Of a stretch of DNA of 64,000 nt, positions 7,738-15,902 are shown one piece after another. This DNA is from CAWFYI01 sp963820105 (GTDB lineage: Bacteria; Patescibacteriota; Saccharimonadia; Saccharimonadales; UBA4665): positions 620,001 to 684,000 of the forward strand of contig CAWFYI010000001.1 of the NCBI GenBank assembly GCA_963820105.1, given 5' to 3'. Within the stretch, counting starts at the first letter, position 1. Each line of letters opens with the position of its first letter. A program made the position numbers and the translations under genes. A model generated the notes under the pieces. It had not been told where the DNA came from. It searched no databases and was given only the letters and a program-made list of their open reading frames with translations.

Positions 7738-9117
7738 TTAACTTTTTAGGTGTTCACTAATTGCTTGGATTTTTACACGTTCTTGCTTCGTGGTGTCGCG
7801 GTGGCGGATAGTGACGGTGTTGTCTTTGAGGGTGTCGAAGTCGATGGTGACGCAGTACGGGGTGCCGATTTCGTCCTGGCGGCGGTAGCGTTTGCCGATG
7901 TTGCCGTTGTCGTCGTACATGACTGCGCCGAATTCCTTCTTTAGCATGTCGTAGACTTCGCGCGCCTTTTTGACCAGTTCCGGCTTGTTCTTTAGCAGCG
8001 GGCTAACCGCGACTTTTACGGGGGCAAGGTTGGCCGGGAGCTTCAGGACCGCGCGTTTTTCGCCGTTGATTTCGTCCGTTTCGTAGGCGCTGGTCAGCAC
8101 CGCCATGATTAGGCGCTCCAGGCCGAAGCTCGGCTCGATAACGTGCGGAACGAAGGGTTTGGAGCCGTCCTTGGGCCGGTATTCCATGTTCTTGCCGCTG
8201 GCCTTCTGGATGTTCTTGAGGTCGAAGTCAGTGCGGTACGCCAGACCCAGCAGTTCTTCCCTGCCGATCGGGAAGTCAAACTCGAAGTCGATGGTCTTTT
8301 TGCTGTAGTGCGCGCGGTCTTTGTTGGGCACTTCCAGTTCGTGGATTTTGCTGGCTGGCAGGCCTAAGTCGGTCAGGAATTTTTTGATGCCTGCGCGCCA
8401 GCCTTCAAACATCTTTTCCCAGTCCTTTTCGTGTATGAAATACTCGATTTCCATCTGTTCGAACTCGCGAGCGCGGAACACGAAGTCGCGCGGGCTGATT
8501 TCGTTCCTGAAGGCCTTACCTATCTGGGCGATGCCGAACGGCAGGTCCGGGTAGAAGCTGTCGACGACGTTCTTGTAATTGGTGAATATGCCCTGGGCAG
8601 TTTCCGGGCGCAGGTATGACATAGCGCTAGATGTATATTTAATTTCTGTGTCATATTCATTTTCATTACGCTCTTTGACGGAAAGAGCATGATTAATCCT
8701 AAAATTAGGCCCCATTACCGTAGGAAACATCATGTTGAACTGGCGGGGTTCGCCGAAGATGTTTTCGCGGCCGCAGACCGGGCATTTGTTTTCGTCCTTG
8801 ATGTGGTCGGCACGGAAGCGGTTGTGGCAGTTGGAGCATTCCACCAGCGGATCGGTGAAGGTGTCGACGTGGCCGGAGGCTTGCCAGACTTTTTGGTTCA
8901 TCAGGGTGGCGGCGTCTACGCCGTACATTTCGTCACGCTCGTCGACGAACTTCTTCCACCACAGGCCCAAGATGTTCTTTTTTAGTTGCACACCCAGCGG
9001 GCCGTAGTCCCAAGTGCCGGCCAGGCCGCCGTAGACCTCGCTGCCCTGGTATATAAACCCGCGGCGTTTGCACAGGCTTACGATGTCATCAAGGGATACG
9101 TCCTTTTTGTCGCTCAT
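7738..9117 (-). CDS. glyS: Glycyl-tRNA synthetase, dimeric class II type
   Basis: A 459-residue class II synthetase of the alpha-2 (eukaryote/archaea-like) type, not the alpha2-beta2 bacterial form. The start SLDDIVSLCKRRGFIYQGSE and GGLAGTWDYGPLG are hallmarks. Four Cys (ECSNCHNRF, NKCPVCGREN) suggest a zinc site. Motif 2 is in FRNEISPRDFVFRAREFEQ and motif 3 in PSFGLERLIMA. The C-terminal anticodon-binding domain starts near residue 360. It charges tRNA-Gly. A TATAAT box (9128-9133) is ten bases before ATG. Confidence 0.95.
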   Translation of the reverse strand: MSDKKDVSLDDIVSLCKRRGFIYQGSEVYGGLAGTWDYGPLGVQLKKNILGLWWKKFVDERDEMYGVDAATLMNQKVWQASGHVDTFTDPLVECSNCHNRFRADHIKDENKCPVCGRENIFGEPRQFNMMFPTVMGPNFRINHALSVKERNENEYDTEIKYTSSAMSYLRPETAQGIFTNYKNVVDSFYPDLPFGIAQIGKAFRNEISPRDFVFRAREFEQMEIEYFIHEKDWEKMFEGWRAGIKKFLTDLGLPASKIHELEVPNKDRAHYSKKTIDFEFDFPIGREELLGLAYRTDFDLKNIQKASGKNMEYRPKDGSKPFVPHVIEPSFGLERLIMAVLTSAYETDEINGEKRAVLKLPANLAPVKVAVSPLLKNKPELVKKAREVYDMLKKEFGAVMYDDNGNIGKRYRRQDEIGTPYCVTIDFDTLKDNTVTIRHRDTTKQERVKIQAISEHLKS

Positions 9118-9161
9118 CTAGCTACAGATTATAACCAGATAGTGCGCCGGCGTACAGTATT

Positions 9162-9689
9162 TTAGGCTTCCGGGGCGCTGGCAGCTTCAGCGGCTTCGGC
9201 CTCTTTACGGCGGCGAGTGCGCACTATGTCGCTCATGCCGCCAGACACTGCTATGCCCATACAAAGCCCTATGACGCCCGAAAGGACATACTGGCCGTTT
9301 TCCGTAGTCCCAAGCCTCTCTACGGGCACAGGTTCATGTTCGGTAGTTTCGAAGGTATAGGCGGCCGGCAGGTGGAATACCTTCTTTCTCCAGGAGACGA
9401 AAGCCGGCATATCGGAATCGACATGGGTGGGCACCCTGACCCTCACCCATTTCTTATTGAACTGGAAGTCAGCTTCGAACGGCTTACATGCATCAGGCAG
9501 ATGTGCGGTGCGGGTAGCCTGCTCTCCCAGCTGTCCAGTGCAGGCTTCCACCCTGGCATTGTGATCCTGGGCCTCTTGGACAGTTGTAATAGAACTGTCC
9601 GCAAGTTCGTGCGCACCCACTCCGACAGCTAAGGCTGCGGTTACAGCTATGGCTGCCCTGGGGGCTTGTCCTTCGGGGATGATTGGCAT
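9162..9689 (-). CDS. Hypothetical two-helix membrane protein
   Basis: A 175-residue protein with an N-terminal hydrophobic helix (about residues 12-28), a roughly 100-residue extracellular region containing two Cys (EACTGQL and PDACKPF) that could form a disulfide, and a second helix near residues 135-155, followed by an Arg-rich turn and an Ala/Glu tail. No family recognised. The start has a strong Shine-Dalgarno (AAGGAG) and a TATAAT box further upstream. Nothing in the neighbourhood indicates function. Confidence 0.6.
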   Translation of the reverse strand: MPIIPEGQAPRAAIAVTAALAVGVGAHELADSSITTVQEAQDHNARVEACTGQLGEQATRTAHLPDACKPFEADFQFNKKWVRVRVPTHVDSDMPAFVSWRKKVFHLPAAYTFETTEHEPVPVERLGTTENGQYVLSGVIGLCMGIAVSGGMSDIVRTRRRKEAEAAEAASAPEA

Positions 9690-9785
9690 AAAACTCCTTG
9701 ATAAACCTTATTTTATGTCATTATACCACGATAATGCAAAGCCTTGAGTGATACATTTTATATATCACCTTAAGGCAAGACCGGA

Positions 9786-10478
9786 TTAGGTTGGTACCTG
9801 GCTTTTCAACATGGCCGCCACCAGGGGCGCGCACTTTCCGAGCAGACCGTCTACGCCGTTAATGCGCGCCAGAGGCTGGAGCGCACTGGCGCCGAACAGC
9901 AGGCGCAGGAATTTGATGTGGCTGGCCTGGAAATTGCCGTTTTCGTTAGGCTCGAACGCCATGTGGTCGTAGTCGAAGACATATTTTTCGCTCTCGCTAA
10001 GTTTTTCACCCTTGAATGTGGTGCCCAGGTTCGGCGTATGGCCGGCTTGGCGCAGTAGCTGGGCGCTAAACCAGGTTCTTATTAATTCTTGGCTTATTTT
10101 GGCGTCGTCCAGGGCTTTCAGGGCTTGTTCCATCAGATTGAAATATTCTTCTTCCGGCTCGTCCTCGGTAGTTTTGTCGAGCATCTTTATGAAGTCGTAG
10201 CCCAGTTGGACGCGCTCGATGTCGTTCACGATTTTGCCGTAGTGTTTGGCCAGGCGGGCGGAAATAAGCGTGCCAATCTCGCCGCGGCCGCGCAGGAACG
10301 TGATGTCGCTAACGCTGAACAGCTCGATGCCGCCGGCGAGCTTGGCCTTGGGCTTGCGCACTCCGCGTGCCATCAGGCGGAGTTTGCCCTGGTCCGGGGT
10401 CAGCACCGTGACTATGCGGTCGGCTTCGCCGTAATTGGTGCGCTTCAGGACGATACCGCAGGTCTGGATTCGATTCAC
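9786..10478 (-). CDS. recO: DNA repair protein RecO
   Basis: A 230-residue protein of normal length. The N-terminal OB fold reads TCGIVLKRTNYGEADRIVTV and LMARGVRKPKAKLAGGIELF, both characteristic of RecO. The helical C-terminal half usually carries zinc-binding cysteines in many species; this copy lacks a clear CxxC cluster. RecO loads RecA on SSB-coated DNA with RecR in recombinational repair. The start overlaps the stop of the degenerate response regulator by four bases (ATGA), so its translation is coupled to that pair. Confidence 0.9.
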   Translation of the reverse strand: MNRIQTCGIVLKRTNYGEADRIVTVLTPDQGKLRLMARGVRKPKAKLAGGIELFSVSDITFLRGRGEIGTLISARLAKHYGKIVNDIERVQLGYDFIKMLDKTTEDEPEEEYFNLMEQALKALDDAKISQELIRTWFSAQLLRQAGHTPNLGTTFKGEKLSESEKYVFDYDHMAFEPNENGNFQASHIKFLRLLFGASALQPLARINGVDGLLGKCAPLVAAMLKSQVPT

Positions 10479-10870
10479 GCCGTTTTGGCCGCTGCCGGCA
10501 GATGTTCGTTGACGCTTGCTATCAATTCTTTCAAGGAGGTGCGCGGTTTATACAGGTACTCCTTTACGCCCAGTTCGTCCTTCAATAGCTGCCAGCTGTC
10601 CGCGAATTCGGCGCCGGGCACATGGCTCTGTATAAGCACCGGGATACCCTGCCAATCGGGGTAGGAACGGAGCTCGTAAAGGAATTCGATACCGGAATGC
10701 TCGACCAGCTGGAGTTCCAGGATTACCAGGTCCGGCCGGATGGCGTCGGCCGCCAGGATGGCCGCCTGGGCGCTGGAGGCCGCGTTCACCTCGTGCCCGG
10801 CCGCTTGCAGAGCCCGGACATAGCTTTCCGCCAGCAGGCGGTCAGGTTCGATTAGAAGTATCTCCGCCAC
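10475..10870 (-). CDS. Receiver-domain protein with the phosphoacceptor Asp replaced by Glu
   Basis: A 131-residue single receiver domain. It aligns well to the family: acidic pocket ILLIEPD, beta3 PDLVILELQL, beta4 VLIQSH and the conserved Lys in YLYKPRT. At the phosphoacceptor position the usual Asp (LLD) is Glu52 (ILE), a change that often mimics the phosphorylated state. One residue of the acidic pocket is also Glu-Pro rather than Asp-Asp. It sits between a kinase-like protein that lacks the phospho-His and recO, with 2-base and -4-base spacing. Canonical phosphorelay is therefore unlikely. Confidence 0.8.
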   Translation of the reverse strand: MAEILLIEPDRLLAESYVRALQAAGHEVNAASSAQAAILAADAIRPDLVILELQLVEHSGIEFLYELRSYPDWQGIPVLIQSHVPGAEFADSWQLLKDELGVKEYLYKPRTSLKELIASVNEHLPAAAKTA

Positions 10871-10872
10871 AG

Positions 10873-11586
10873 CTATACCATCTGTAACTGGTTCGTAGGC
10901 TGCAGGACCGTGCCCAGGCCATACAGCCTATGATGACGCGAAGGCCTGAGGCGCAGGTGCATGGAATGCAGGATGGTGTCGGCCACGAAGACGCCGGCGC
11001 CTGAAGTATGGGTAAGGCCCGTGAACGGCTGGCGGCTGCGGTACTGGAGCTCCCTGCCCCTTGCAAGCGCCTCGCGGCTTAGCTGGCGCGTGTCGGCGTA
11101 CAGGCCGGCCACGATGCCGTAACGGCTACGGTGCGTAGCCAGGTGAAGTTTGAGCTGGGTGCTTTCCTGCGCCGGCAAAGCTTCGATGAGGGCCGCGCCC
11201 AGACTGGTCAGTGCCGCTTGCAGACCCTGGCGGTGCGCCCTTACCGGCTCGAAGCGTCCGGCAATATTAAGCTCCAGACCCACGCCGTAACTCTTGGCCA
11301 TGGCGTCCAGCTGCTGGCCGGTATCATAAAGTACCGATGAAACCGAAACCGATTCCACGGCCAGATCTTCTGGCTTCTGCGCCAGACGTACGCCTAGCGC
11401 GTAATTATCAAGCAGTTGGAGTGCCGTGCCGGCAGACGACCTTATGAGCGCCAGATCGGCTTCCTTGCCCATCTGGCCCAGTTCCGCCTGGCGGGTAATC
11501 TGCAACAAGGGCAACTTCAGTTCTTCGGTTACACTGAGCAATAGCTGCTGTGACAGAATCACCGATCGTTCATCTTCCCGGGCCAT
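10873..11586 (-). CDS. Degenerate sensor histidine kinase-like protein without phosphoacceptor His
   Basis: A 237-residue soluble protein. Residues 12-35 (LSQQLLLSVTEELKLPLLQI) align with the HisKA dimerisation helix, but the SHELRTPL signature has become TEELKLPL, so the phosphorylatable His is Glu21. The C-terminal half resembles an ATPase domain: a G-box-like SGAGVFVADTIL is present, while the Asn of the N-box is not evident (GLQAALTSLGAALIEA). No sensor or membrane segment is present. It is followed 2 bases later by a receiver domain lacking its Asp. A TATACT box and GGGGGCG Shine-Dalgarno lie upstream. Confidence 0.65.
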   Translation of the reverse strand: MAREDERSVILSQQLLLSVTEELKLPLLQITRQAELGQMGKEADLALIRSSAGTALQLLDNYALGVRLAQKPEDLAVESVSVSSVLYDTGQQLDAMAKSYGVGLELNIAGRFEPVRAHRQGLQAALTSLGAALIEALPAQESTQLKLHLATHRSRYGIVAGLYADTRQLSREALARGRELQYRSRQPFTGLTHTSGAGVFVADTILHSMHLRLRPSRHHRLYGLGTVLQPTNQLQMV

Positions 11587-11654
11587 ACCGCTTTCGCCCC
11601 CGTTAACTAACTACTAGTATAACCCAATTGGCAAGCCGTGGCGAGGCCCGCTAT

Positions 11655-12323
11655 TTAAGGCGAAAAGCTGAAATTCGGGAGAATGTAGTTGTTGAAATCG
11701 TTCAGAAACTGGTTGCCCTGGGTGGTTATCCTGATGCTTTCGGAACGCAGCGGCACGACCACGATATTGGCGATAGTACCGTTGGTCAGCGTGCCGTGGA
11801 CCCTGGTTCCTACGACATTGGGCAGTTGCGGCAAGGCGTAGGCGCTCGCGGTGAGCCTGCCCGCGTGTTCGCCGTTGGTATATTCCTGCAAAGTCTGCGA
11901 GTAAGATTTGCCCAGTACTTCGACCTGCAACGCGAAAACCGCCTTATTATCGCCGACTGACGGCACGACGCCGGGATTGAAATAGGCCTTCAAAGTCGGG
12001 GTGCCGCTGTTAAGCGAAGGCACGACATAGCCGCTCCAGGTCTTTGGATACTTGATGACCAGACTGCCTACGGCATCGGGGGCACTGTAAGAGGTGAGCG
12101 GGTTCTTCGCCTCTTCGGCAAACTGCTTGTCCTTGGCGGTGGAATTTTTCGCCACTGCAACCTTCACTGCGGCTGCCGCCTTCGCGTCCGAGTGGTCCTT
12201 GTAATCCTGGCGGCCGCTGAACGCCCAATAGCCGAAGCCCATTGCGCCCAGTAACAAGAGCACTGTTAAAACCAGGGATACGACCAGGCCGTTGATCGCG
12301 CCATCCTGATTATGCTTAATCAT
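11655..12323 (-). CDS. Hypothetical membrane-anchored extracellular protein
   Basis: A 222-residue protein with a single membrane helix (about residues 11-33: INGLVVSLVLTVLLLLGAMGFGYWAF), an Ala/Lys-rich linker, and an extracellular domain that begins SYSAPDAVGSLVIKYPKTWSGYV. This beginning resembles PsbP-like or PsbP-related lipoprotein domains, which often start with a phrase like fsiYPkdW. The resemblance is weak. A TACCAT box lies seven bases before ATG. Function unknown. Confidence 0.6.
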   Translation of the reverse strand: MIKHNQDGAINGLVVSLVLTVLLLLGAMGFGYWAFSGRQDYKDHSDAKAAAAVKVAVAKNSTAKDKQFAEEAKNPLTSYSAPDAVGSLVIKYPKTWSGYVVPSLNSGTPTLKAYFNPGVVPSVGDNKAVFALQVEVLGKSYSQTLQEYTNGEHAGRLTASAYALPQLPNVVGTRVHGTLTNGTIANIVVVPLRSESIRITTQGNQFLNDFNNYILPNFSFSP

Positions 12324-12387
12324 AAGGTCAATGGTAGCGGAGTTTCAGGCGGCTGGCAACTGTCGGAGGCAACCGTCCCGGAGCGGC

Positions 12388-12873
12388 TCAGTCATATTCA
12401 TATAGATAGACGCCGTCTTTTTCGCTTTTTGGCTTCTTGCCGGGAATCTTGAACGCGAAGCTGGCGAGCTTTACCGGTTTATGCCGGTACTCCCTGATCT
12501 CCTTGTCCAGCTTGGACATGTACTTGGGCAACAGAAAAGTGAAGACGGCTTCGGCCGGCGGCCAGTCTGCACGCCAGAAATCGCCCCAGACCACTTTCAC
12601 CCGCCGGCGGTAGCGGCGGGTCCTGAGCCAGGCGATGGCTGCCAGCACCGGATTGAGTTCGTACCCGACCGCGCGTATGTCCTTTTTGGCCGCGGCGATC
12701 AGCACCCGGCCGTCGCCGCACCCCAGTTCCAGCATAGTCTGCCCGGGCTTCAGATCCACGAGCTGCAGCGCCGCCTTTACCTGGGGGCGCAAGGTAGGCA
12801 GATACGGCGCGCCGAACAGCAGGACGCCACTGAAACAGACCGCCACGATCGCCGCCAGAGCCAACCAGATCAC
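12388..12873 (-). CDS. Class I SAM-dependent methyltransferase with N-terminal membrane anchor
   Basis: A 161-residue protein. An N-terminal hydrophobic helix (residues 3-22) precedes a compact Rossmann methyltransferase core with motif I MLELGCGDGRVLIAAA, motif II AVGYELNP and a motif IV-like GDFWRAD. The domain is short and lacks the usual C-terminal substrate part, so the substrate is unknown; similar small anchored forms exist among bacterial protein or lipid methyltransferases. It overlaps xseB by four bases (ATGA) and belongs to the flippase-xseA-xseB transcript. Confidence 0.75.
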   Translation of the reverse strand: MIWLALAAIVAVCFSGVLLFGAPYLPTLRPQVKAALQLVDLKPGQTMLELGCGDGRVLIAAAKKDIRAVGYELNPVLAAIAWLRTRRYRRRVKVVWGDFWRADWPPAEAVFTFLLPKYMSKLDKEIREYRHKPVKLASFAFKIPGKKPKSEKDGVYLYEYD

Positions 12874-13085
12874 TTCGCGTCCGGATTAAACCTGGTCTTC
12901 AGCTCATGCACCGTGTTTTCGGCCGTGTCCAGATATTTTTCCAATTGTTTTATAAGTTCCAGGCCGCGTTCGTAGTGCTTCAGAGCCTGGTCGATGTCCA
13001 GGTCATCGCTCTGAAGCTCAGCCAGTATATTATCCAGCTCGTTCTTCAGACGTTCGTAATTCAGGGGTTTCTTCGGTGTCGCCAT
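12870..13085 (-). CDS. xseB: Exodeoxyribonuclease VII small subunit
   Basis: A 71-residue helical protein with the family signature YERLKNELDNILAELQSDDLDIDQALKHYERGLELI, seen as LNYERLKNELDNILAEL then ALKHYERGLELIKQLE. Several XseB chains bind each XseA chain and are needed for exonuclease VII, which degrades single-stranded DNA to oligonucleotides. It begins one base after the xseA stop and overlaps the methyltransferase start, so the set is one operon. Confidence 0.92.
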   Translation of the reverse strand: MATPKKPLNYERLKNELDNILAELQSDDLDIDQALKHYERGLELIKQLEKYLDTAENTVHELKTRFNPDAK

Positions 13086-13086
13086 C

Positions 13087-14244
13087 TTAACCCTTCGCTC
13101 TCTTAGTACCCGTGACGCTGGCGCGGAAACGGCCGTCTGCCAGCTGTACTTCCACTATAGCACCGGTCTCCAGGCGCCGGGTACTCCTGAGCGCCTTGCC
13201 CTGCGAACGGACTATGGCATAGCCGCGGCGCAATACGGCTTCGGGGTTCAGGGCTTGAAGAAACTGGCTGCTGGTTTGCAGGCCTTCCCGGCTGCGGCCC
13301 AGCAACCGCGATAGCCTGTCGGTAAGGACTGCTGTGCTTTGCTCTAAATCTGTGCGGCCGTCTTGAATCTGAAGTTTTACGTATCTTTCCAGGCGCGCGG
13401 AGTCTTCTTTTAATTCCGCCAGCGTCTGCCGGCGGTCCGGCACCAGGAGCTCCGCCGCGTTGCTGGGCGTGCTGGCACGTTTGTCGGCGGCCAGTTCGGC
13501 CAGGCTCAGGTCCGTTTCATGGCCTATGGCCGCCAAAGTAGGTACGCGGCTGGCCGCCACCGCCCGTGCCACCTGCTCGGTACTGAAAGCAGCCAGGTCT
13601 TCGGCACTGCCCCCGCCCCTGATTACGACTAATATATCCGGGGGTCCGGCCATGCTGTTAAAATGTTCTACCGCGGCCGCGATCATGGACGGAGCGCTTT
13701 CCCCTTGCACCTGCACGTCTATAAGTTCCACGGCCATGCCGTGCCAGCGGGCGTTCAGTATCTTCATGAAGTCGGCATAGGCGGCTGACTGTCTGGAGGT
13801 TATCAGGCCGATGCGGGCCGGCGGGTAAGGCAGGCCGCGTTTGCGCGCTTCGTCGAACAGGCCTTCCTTGGCCAGCTTGGCCTGCAGCAGCTGCGCGGCG
13901 CGCCGTATGGTGCCTTCACCCGCCGGCCGGATACTCATCACGTTCACGCTGAAACCGTAGAGCGGATGCAGGCGCGGCTGACCCTTTACTTTCAGCAGCA
14001 TGCCGTCTTCCAGCGGCCCGGGCAGGTTATAAACAGTTCCGAAGAACTTGACGGAAGCTGCCTCATCCTTCAGATCGAAGTACAGCCAGCGGTTCTTCGA
14101 CACCCGCAGATTGGCCAGTTCACCGGTGATGGTAACGTTGGGATAAGCGAATTCCAACGTCTGGTTGAGCAGCGCCACGAACTCGCTGACACTTAAGCTC
14201 ACTTCGGCGCCCGGCGGACCGTCATTTGCCCTATTGTTCGCCAC
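13087..14244 (-). CDS. xseA: Exodeoxyribonuclease VII large subunit
   Basis: A 385-residue protein, slightly shorter than the E. coli enzyme (456), mainly in the coiled-coil region. The N-terminal OB fold (VSEFVALLNQTLE, NVTITGELANL) is followed by the catalytic core with PARIGLITS, VVIRGGGSAEDLAAF and AAIGHETD, motifs that carry the catalytic Asp and His. It degrades single-stranded DNA with XseB. The start lies inside the 3' end of the flippase-like gene (14-base overlap). Confidence 0.95.
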   Translation of the reverse strand: MANNRANDGPPGAEVSLSVSEFVALLNQTLEFAYPNVTITGELANLRVSKNRWLYFDLKDEAASVKFFGTVYNLPGPLEDGMLLKVKGQPRLHPLYGFSVNVMSIRPAGEGTIRRAAQLLQAKLAKEGLFDEARKRGLPYPPARIGLITSRQSAAYADFMKILNARWHGMAVELIDVQVQGESAPSMIAAAVEHFNSMAGPPDILVVIRGGGSAEDLAAFSTEQVARAVAASRVPTLAAIGHETDLSLAELAADKRASTPSNAAELLVPDRRQTLAELKEDSARLERYVKLQIQDGRTDLEQSTAVLTDRLSRLLGRSREGLQTSSQFLQALNPEAVLRRGYAIVRSQGKALRSTRRLETGAIVEVQLADGRFRASVTGTKRAKG

Positions 14245-15298
14245 GGACCGCCTCCGACGACAACTGACCCCTGGAAATAGCTTTCTGGTATAAGTAATAA
14301 CCGGGCGGTATCTGCACGACAGTATTCAGGATGCGGTACATCACCGTGACCGGCAGGCTGACGCCCGGCGGAATGCCGGTCGCGGCCAGCACCGCAGTCA
14401 TCAATCCCTCATAAATACCGACTCCTCCGGGCAATACGGAAATCAAACCGGCAAAGTTGGCAATGCCATAGGCCAGGATGACCGCGCCAATGTTCACCCA
14501 CTCCCCGAACGCTATGTAGACCACGTATACGGCCGCGATCTCGCTGACGTCCGCCAGCAGCGCGTACATGAACGGCGCCTTGAGCTCGCGGTAATTGCTC
14601 TTGATTTCCATGTAACTGTCGTGGAAATCCTTGAACGCTTCCTCGGCTTTGGAGACATTGATAGTTTCCGGATAATTCGGCCGTATCACCTGGATCAGCC
14701 TGTTAAGCCCCCTTGTAAGCCAGACAAAGAAGCTGTTGATCCGCTTTTTGCTGTCGATTATGAACAAGAAGCCCAACGTTCCCACGATAAGCAGAGTGGA
14801 AAGCGAACCGGCTACCAGCATGACCAAATTGCTGATGTGCCCCATTATAGCCAGGCTGAACACGCCCAATATCAAAAGAAGTTCGAACGCCAGCAGGTAC
14901 AGCGCGATTTTCATCACGTGGATGAACGTGGCCTTGCCGCCGCTGAGCTCCTTGCCCTGGCGCAGGCGCAAGGTGAAATAAGACATGCCCGTCACGCCAC
15001 CGCTCGGGAAAACGTGGTTGACGAAGTTAAGCTCCAGCGAGGCTTTATAAAGGAACTTATACGACAGTTTGTTGCCGACTATGGCGAACAAGCGCTGGTA
15101 CATCCGTGTCTGCGCGTGATAATTCACGGCCTCTACCGGTATGATCAGCAGGAGCGCCCAGCCGCTAACATGGCCAAGGTTGCGGAAAGTGTTGAGTAGG
15201 TCGTCGCGGACTAGGTATATAAGTACCACCAGCGCCGTCAGGGTCACCAGATTCACCACCAGTTTCCAGCGCCGCCGCAGCCAATATGTTTCGCTCAT
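14231..15298 (-). CDS. Lysylphosphatidylglycerol synthase-like transmembrane protein (UPF0104 flippase fold)
   Basis: A 355-residue protein with about eight membrane helices. Motifs typical of the LPG_synthase_TM family are visible: NHVFPSGGVTGMSYF and, near the C-terminus, GLISVLPGGVGIYEGLM. Family members move or modify lipids at the inner membrane; no lysyl-transferase domain is attached, so only the flippase-like part is present. A TATAAT box (15307-15312) is eight bases before ATG, predicting a nearly leaderless transcript that continues into xseA. Confidence 0.85.
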   Translation of the reverse strand: MSETYWLRRRWKLVVNLVTLTALVVLIYLVRDDLLNTFRNLGHVSGWALLLIIPVEAVNYHAQTRMYQRLFAIVGNKLSYKFLYKASLELNFVNHVFPSGGVTGMSYFTLRLRQGKELSGGKATFIHVMKIALYLLAFELLLILGVFSLAIMGHISNLVMLVAGSLSTLLIVGTLGFLFIIDSKKRINSFFVWLTRGLNRLIQVIRPNYPETINVSKAEEAFKDFHDSYMEIKSNYRELKAPFMYALLADVSEIAAVYVVYIAFGEWVNIGAVILAYGIANFAGLISVLPGGVGIYEGLMTAVLAATGIPPGVSLPVTVMYRILNTVVQIPPGYYLYQKAISRGQLSSEAVRGEQ

Positions 15299-15386
15299 AT
15301 CCGCTTATTATAGCCCATGAGCCTCCGCTTTTGCCTGGTGGAGACACCGGAAATTTGAATCCCGCCAACCTGCCTGGTTCTCAGAG

Positions 15387-15458
15387 ATAGGACACAATGC
15401 GTACATTTTGTACGCAAAACGTCCTATTCCTGCATTAGGTCTTGCATTAGGCATTAGG
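15387..15458. repeat. Palindrome family P, site 1, with adjacent GCATTAGG repeats
   Basis: Within the 230-base divergent gap 15299-15528. Positions 15387-15427 form ATAGGACACAATGCGTAC, loop ATTTT, GTACGCAAAACGTCCTAT, an imperfect inverted repeat (14 of 18 pairs). Three copies of GCATTAGG follow at 15432-15458. The right arm matches the arms at four other intergenic sites in the window. No T-tract follows. The rest of the gap shows only the two divergent promoters. Confidence 0.75.
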
Positions 15459-15528
15459 GCCATGAAGATGCACGTTTTAATCATTTATTAATGACGGTAC
15501 CCGGGTTTGGTAGTAATATGGTGTACCC

Positions 15529-15870
15529 ATGCGGAAACTTACTAAGGTACAATTTCTAATATTGACCGCACTGATAAGATGCCCTATGCATATTTACTCA
15601 TTGCGGCAGGAAATCATAGAGCTCACTGATCACGGCTACTACCCCACCAGGTCAACTTTAAAAAGTGCTGTTGGTGTCTTAGTGAAGGCGGGCTTTATCG
15701 AGGAGTGTTGCAGCAATCCTTACTATTGGCTGAAAGCCAAGCGAGGTGTTCCCTATGAACTGACTTCGCTGGGCTTAAATCGTATCGACCGGGAAATATC
15801 ATTATATTTCAAAATTTGCCAGGTCGCACGGATATGGAGAAGACGCCCGCGAGAAATAGCCAAGTGGTGA
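15529..15870 (+). CDS. PadR-like winged-helix protein
   Basis: A 113-residue protein. The pattern LTKVQFLILTALIRCPMHIYSLRQEI then TRSTLKSAVGVLVKAGFIEE matches the winged-helix of PadR-type regulators (LL.lL...p.hGYel...i, s.gtlYp.L..Le..Gli). The C-terminus is short and basic, without the PadR C-terminal dimer domain. It probably binds DNA, perhaps its own divergent promoter region, which holds palindrome site 1. A TAATAT box sits nine bases before ATG. Confidence 0.65.
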   Translation: MRKLTKVQFLILTALIRCPMHIYSLRQEIIELTDHGYYPTRSTLKSAVGVLVKAGFIEECCSNPYYWLKAKRGVPYELTSLGLNRIDREISLYFKICQVARIWRRRPREIAKW

Positions 15871-15902
15871 TGGCTGTCAAAGCCCGCGCTATACTGTAAG
15901 GC

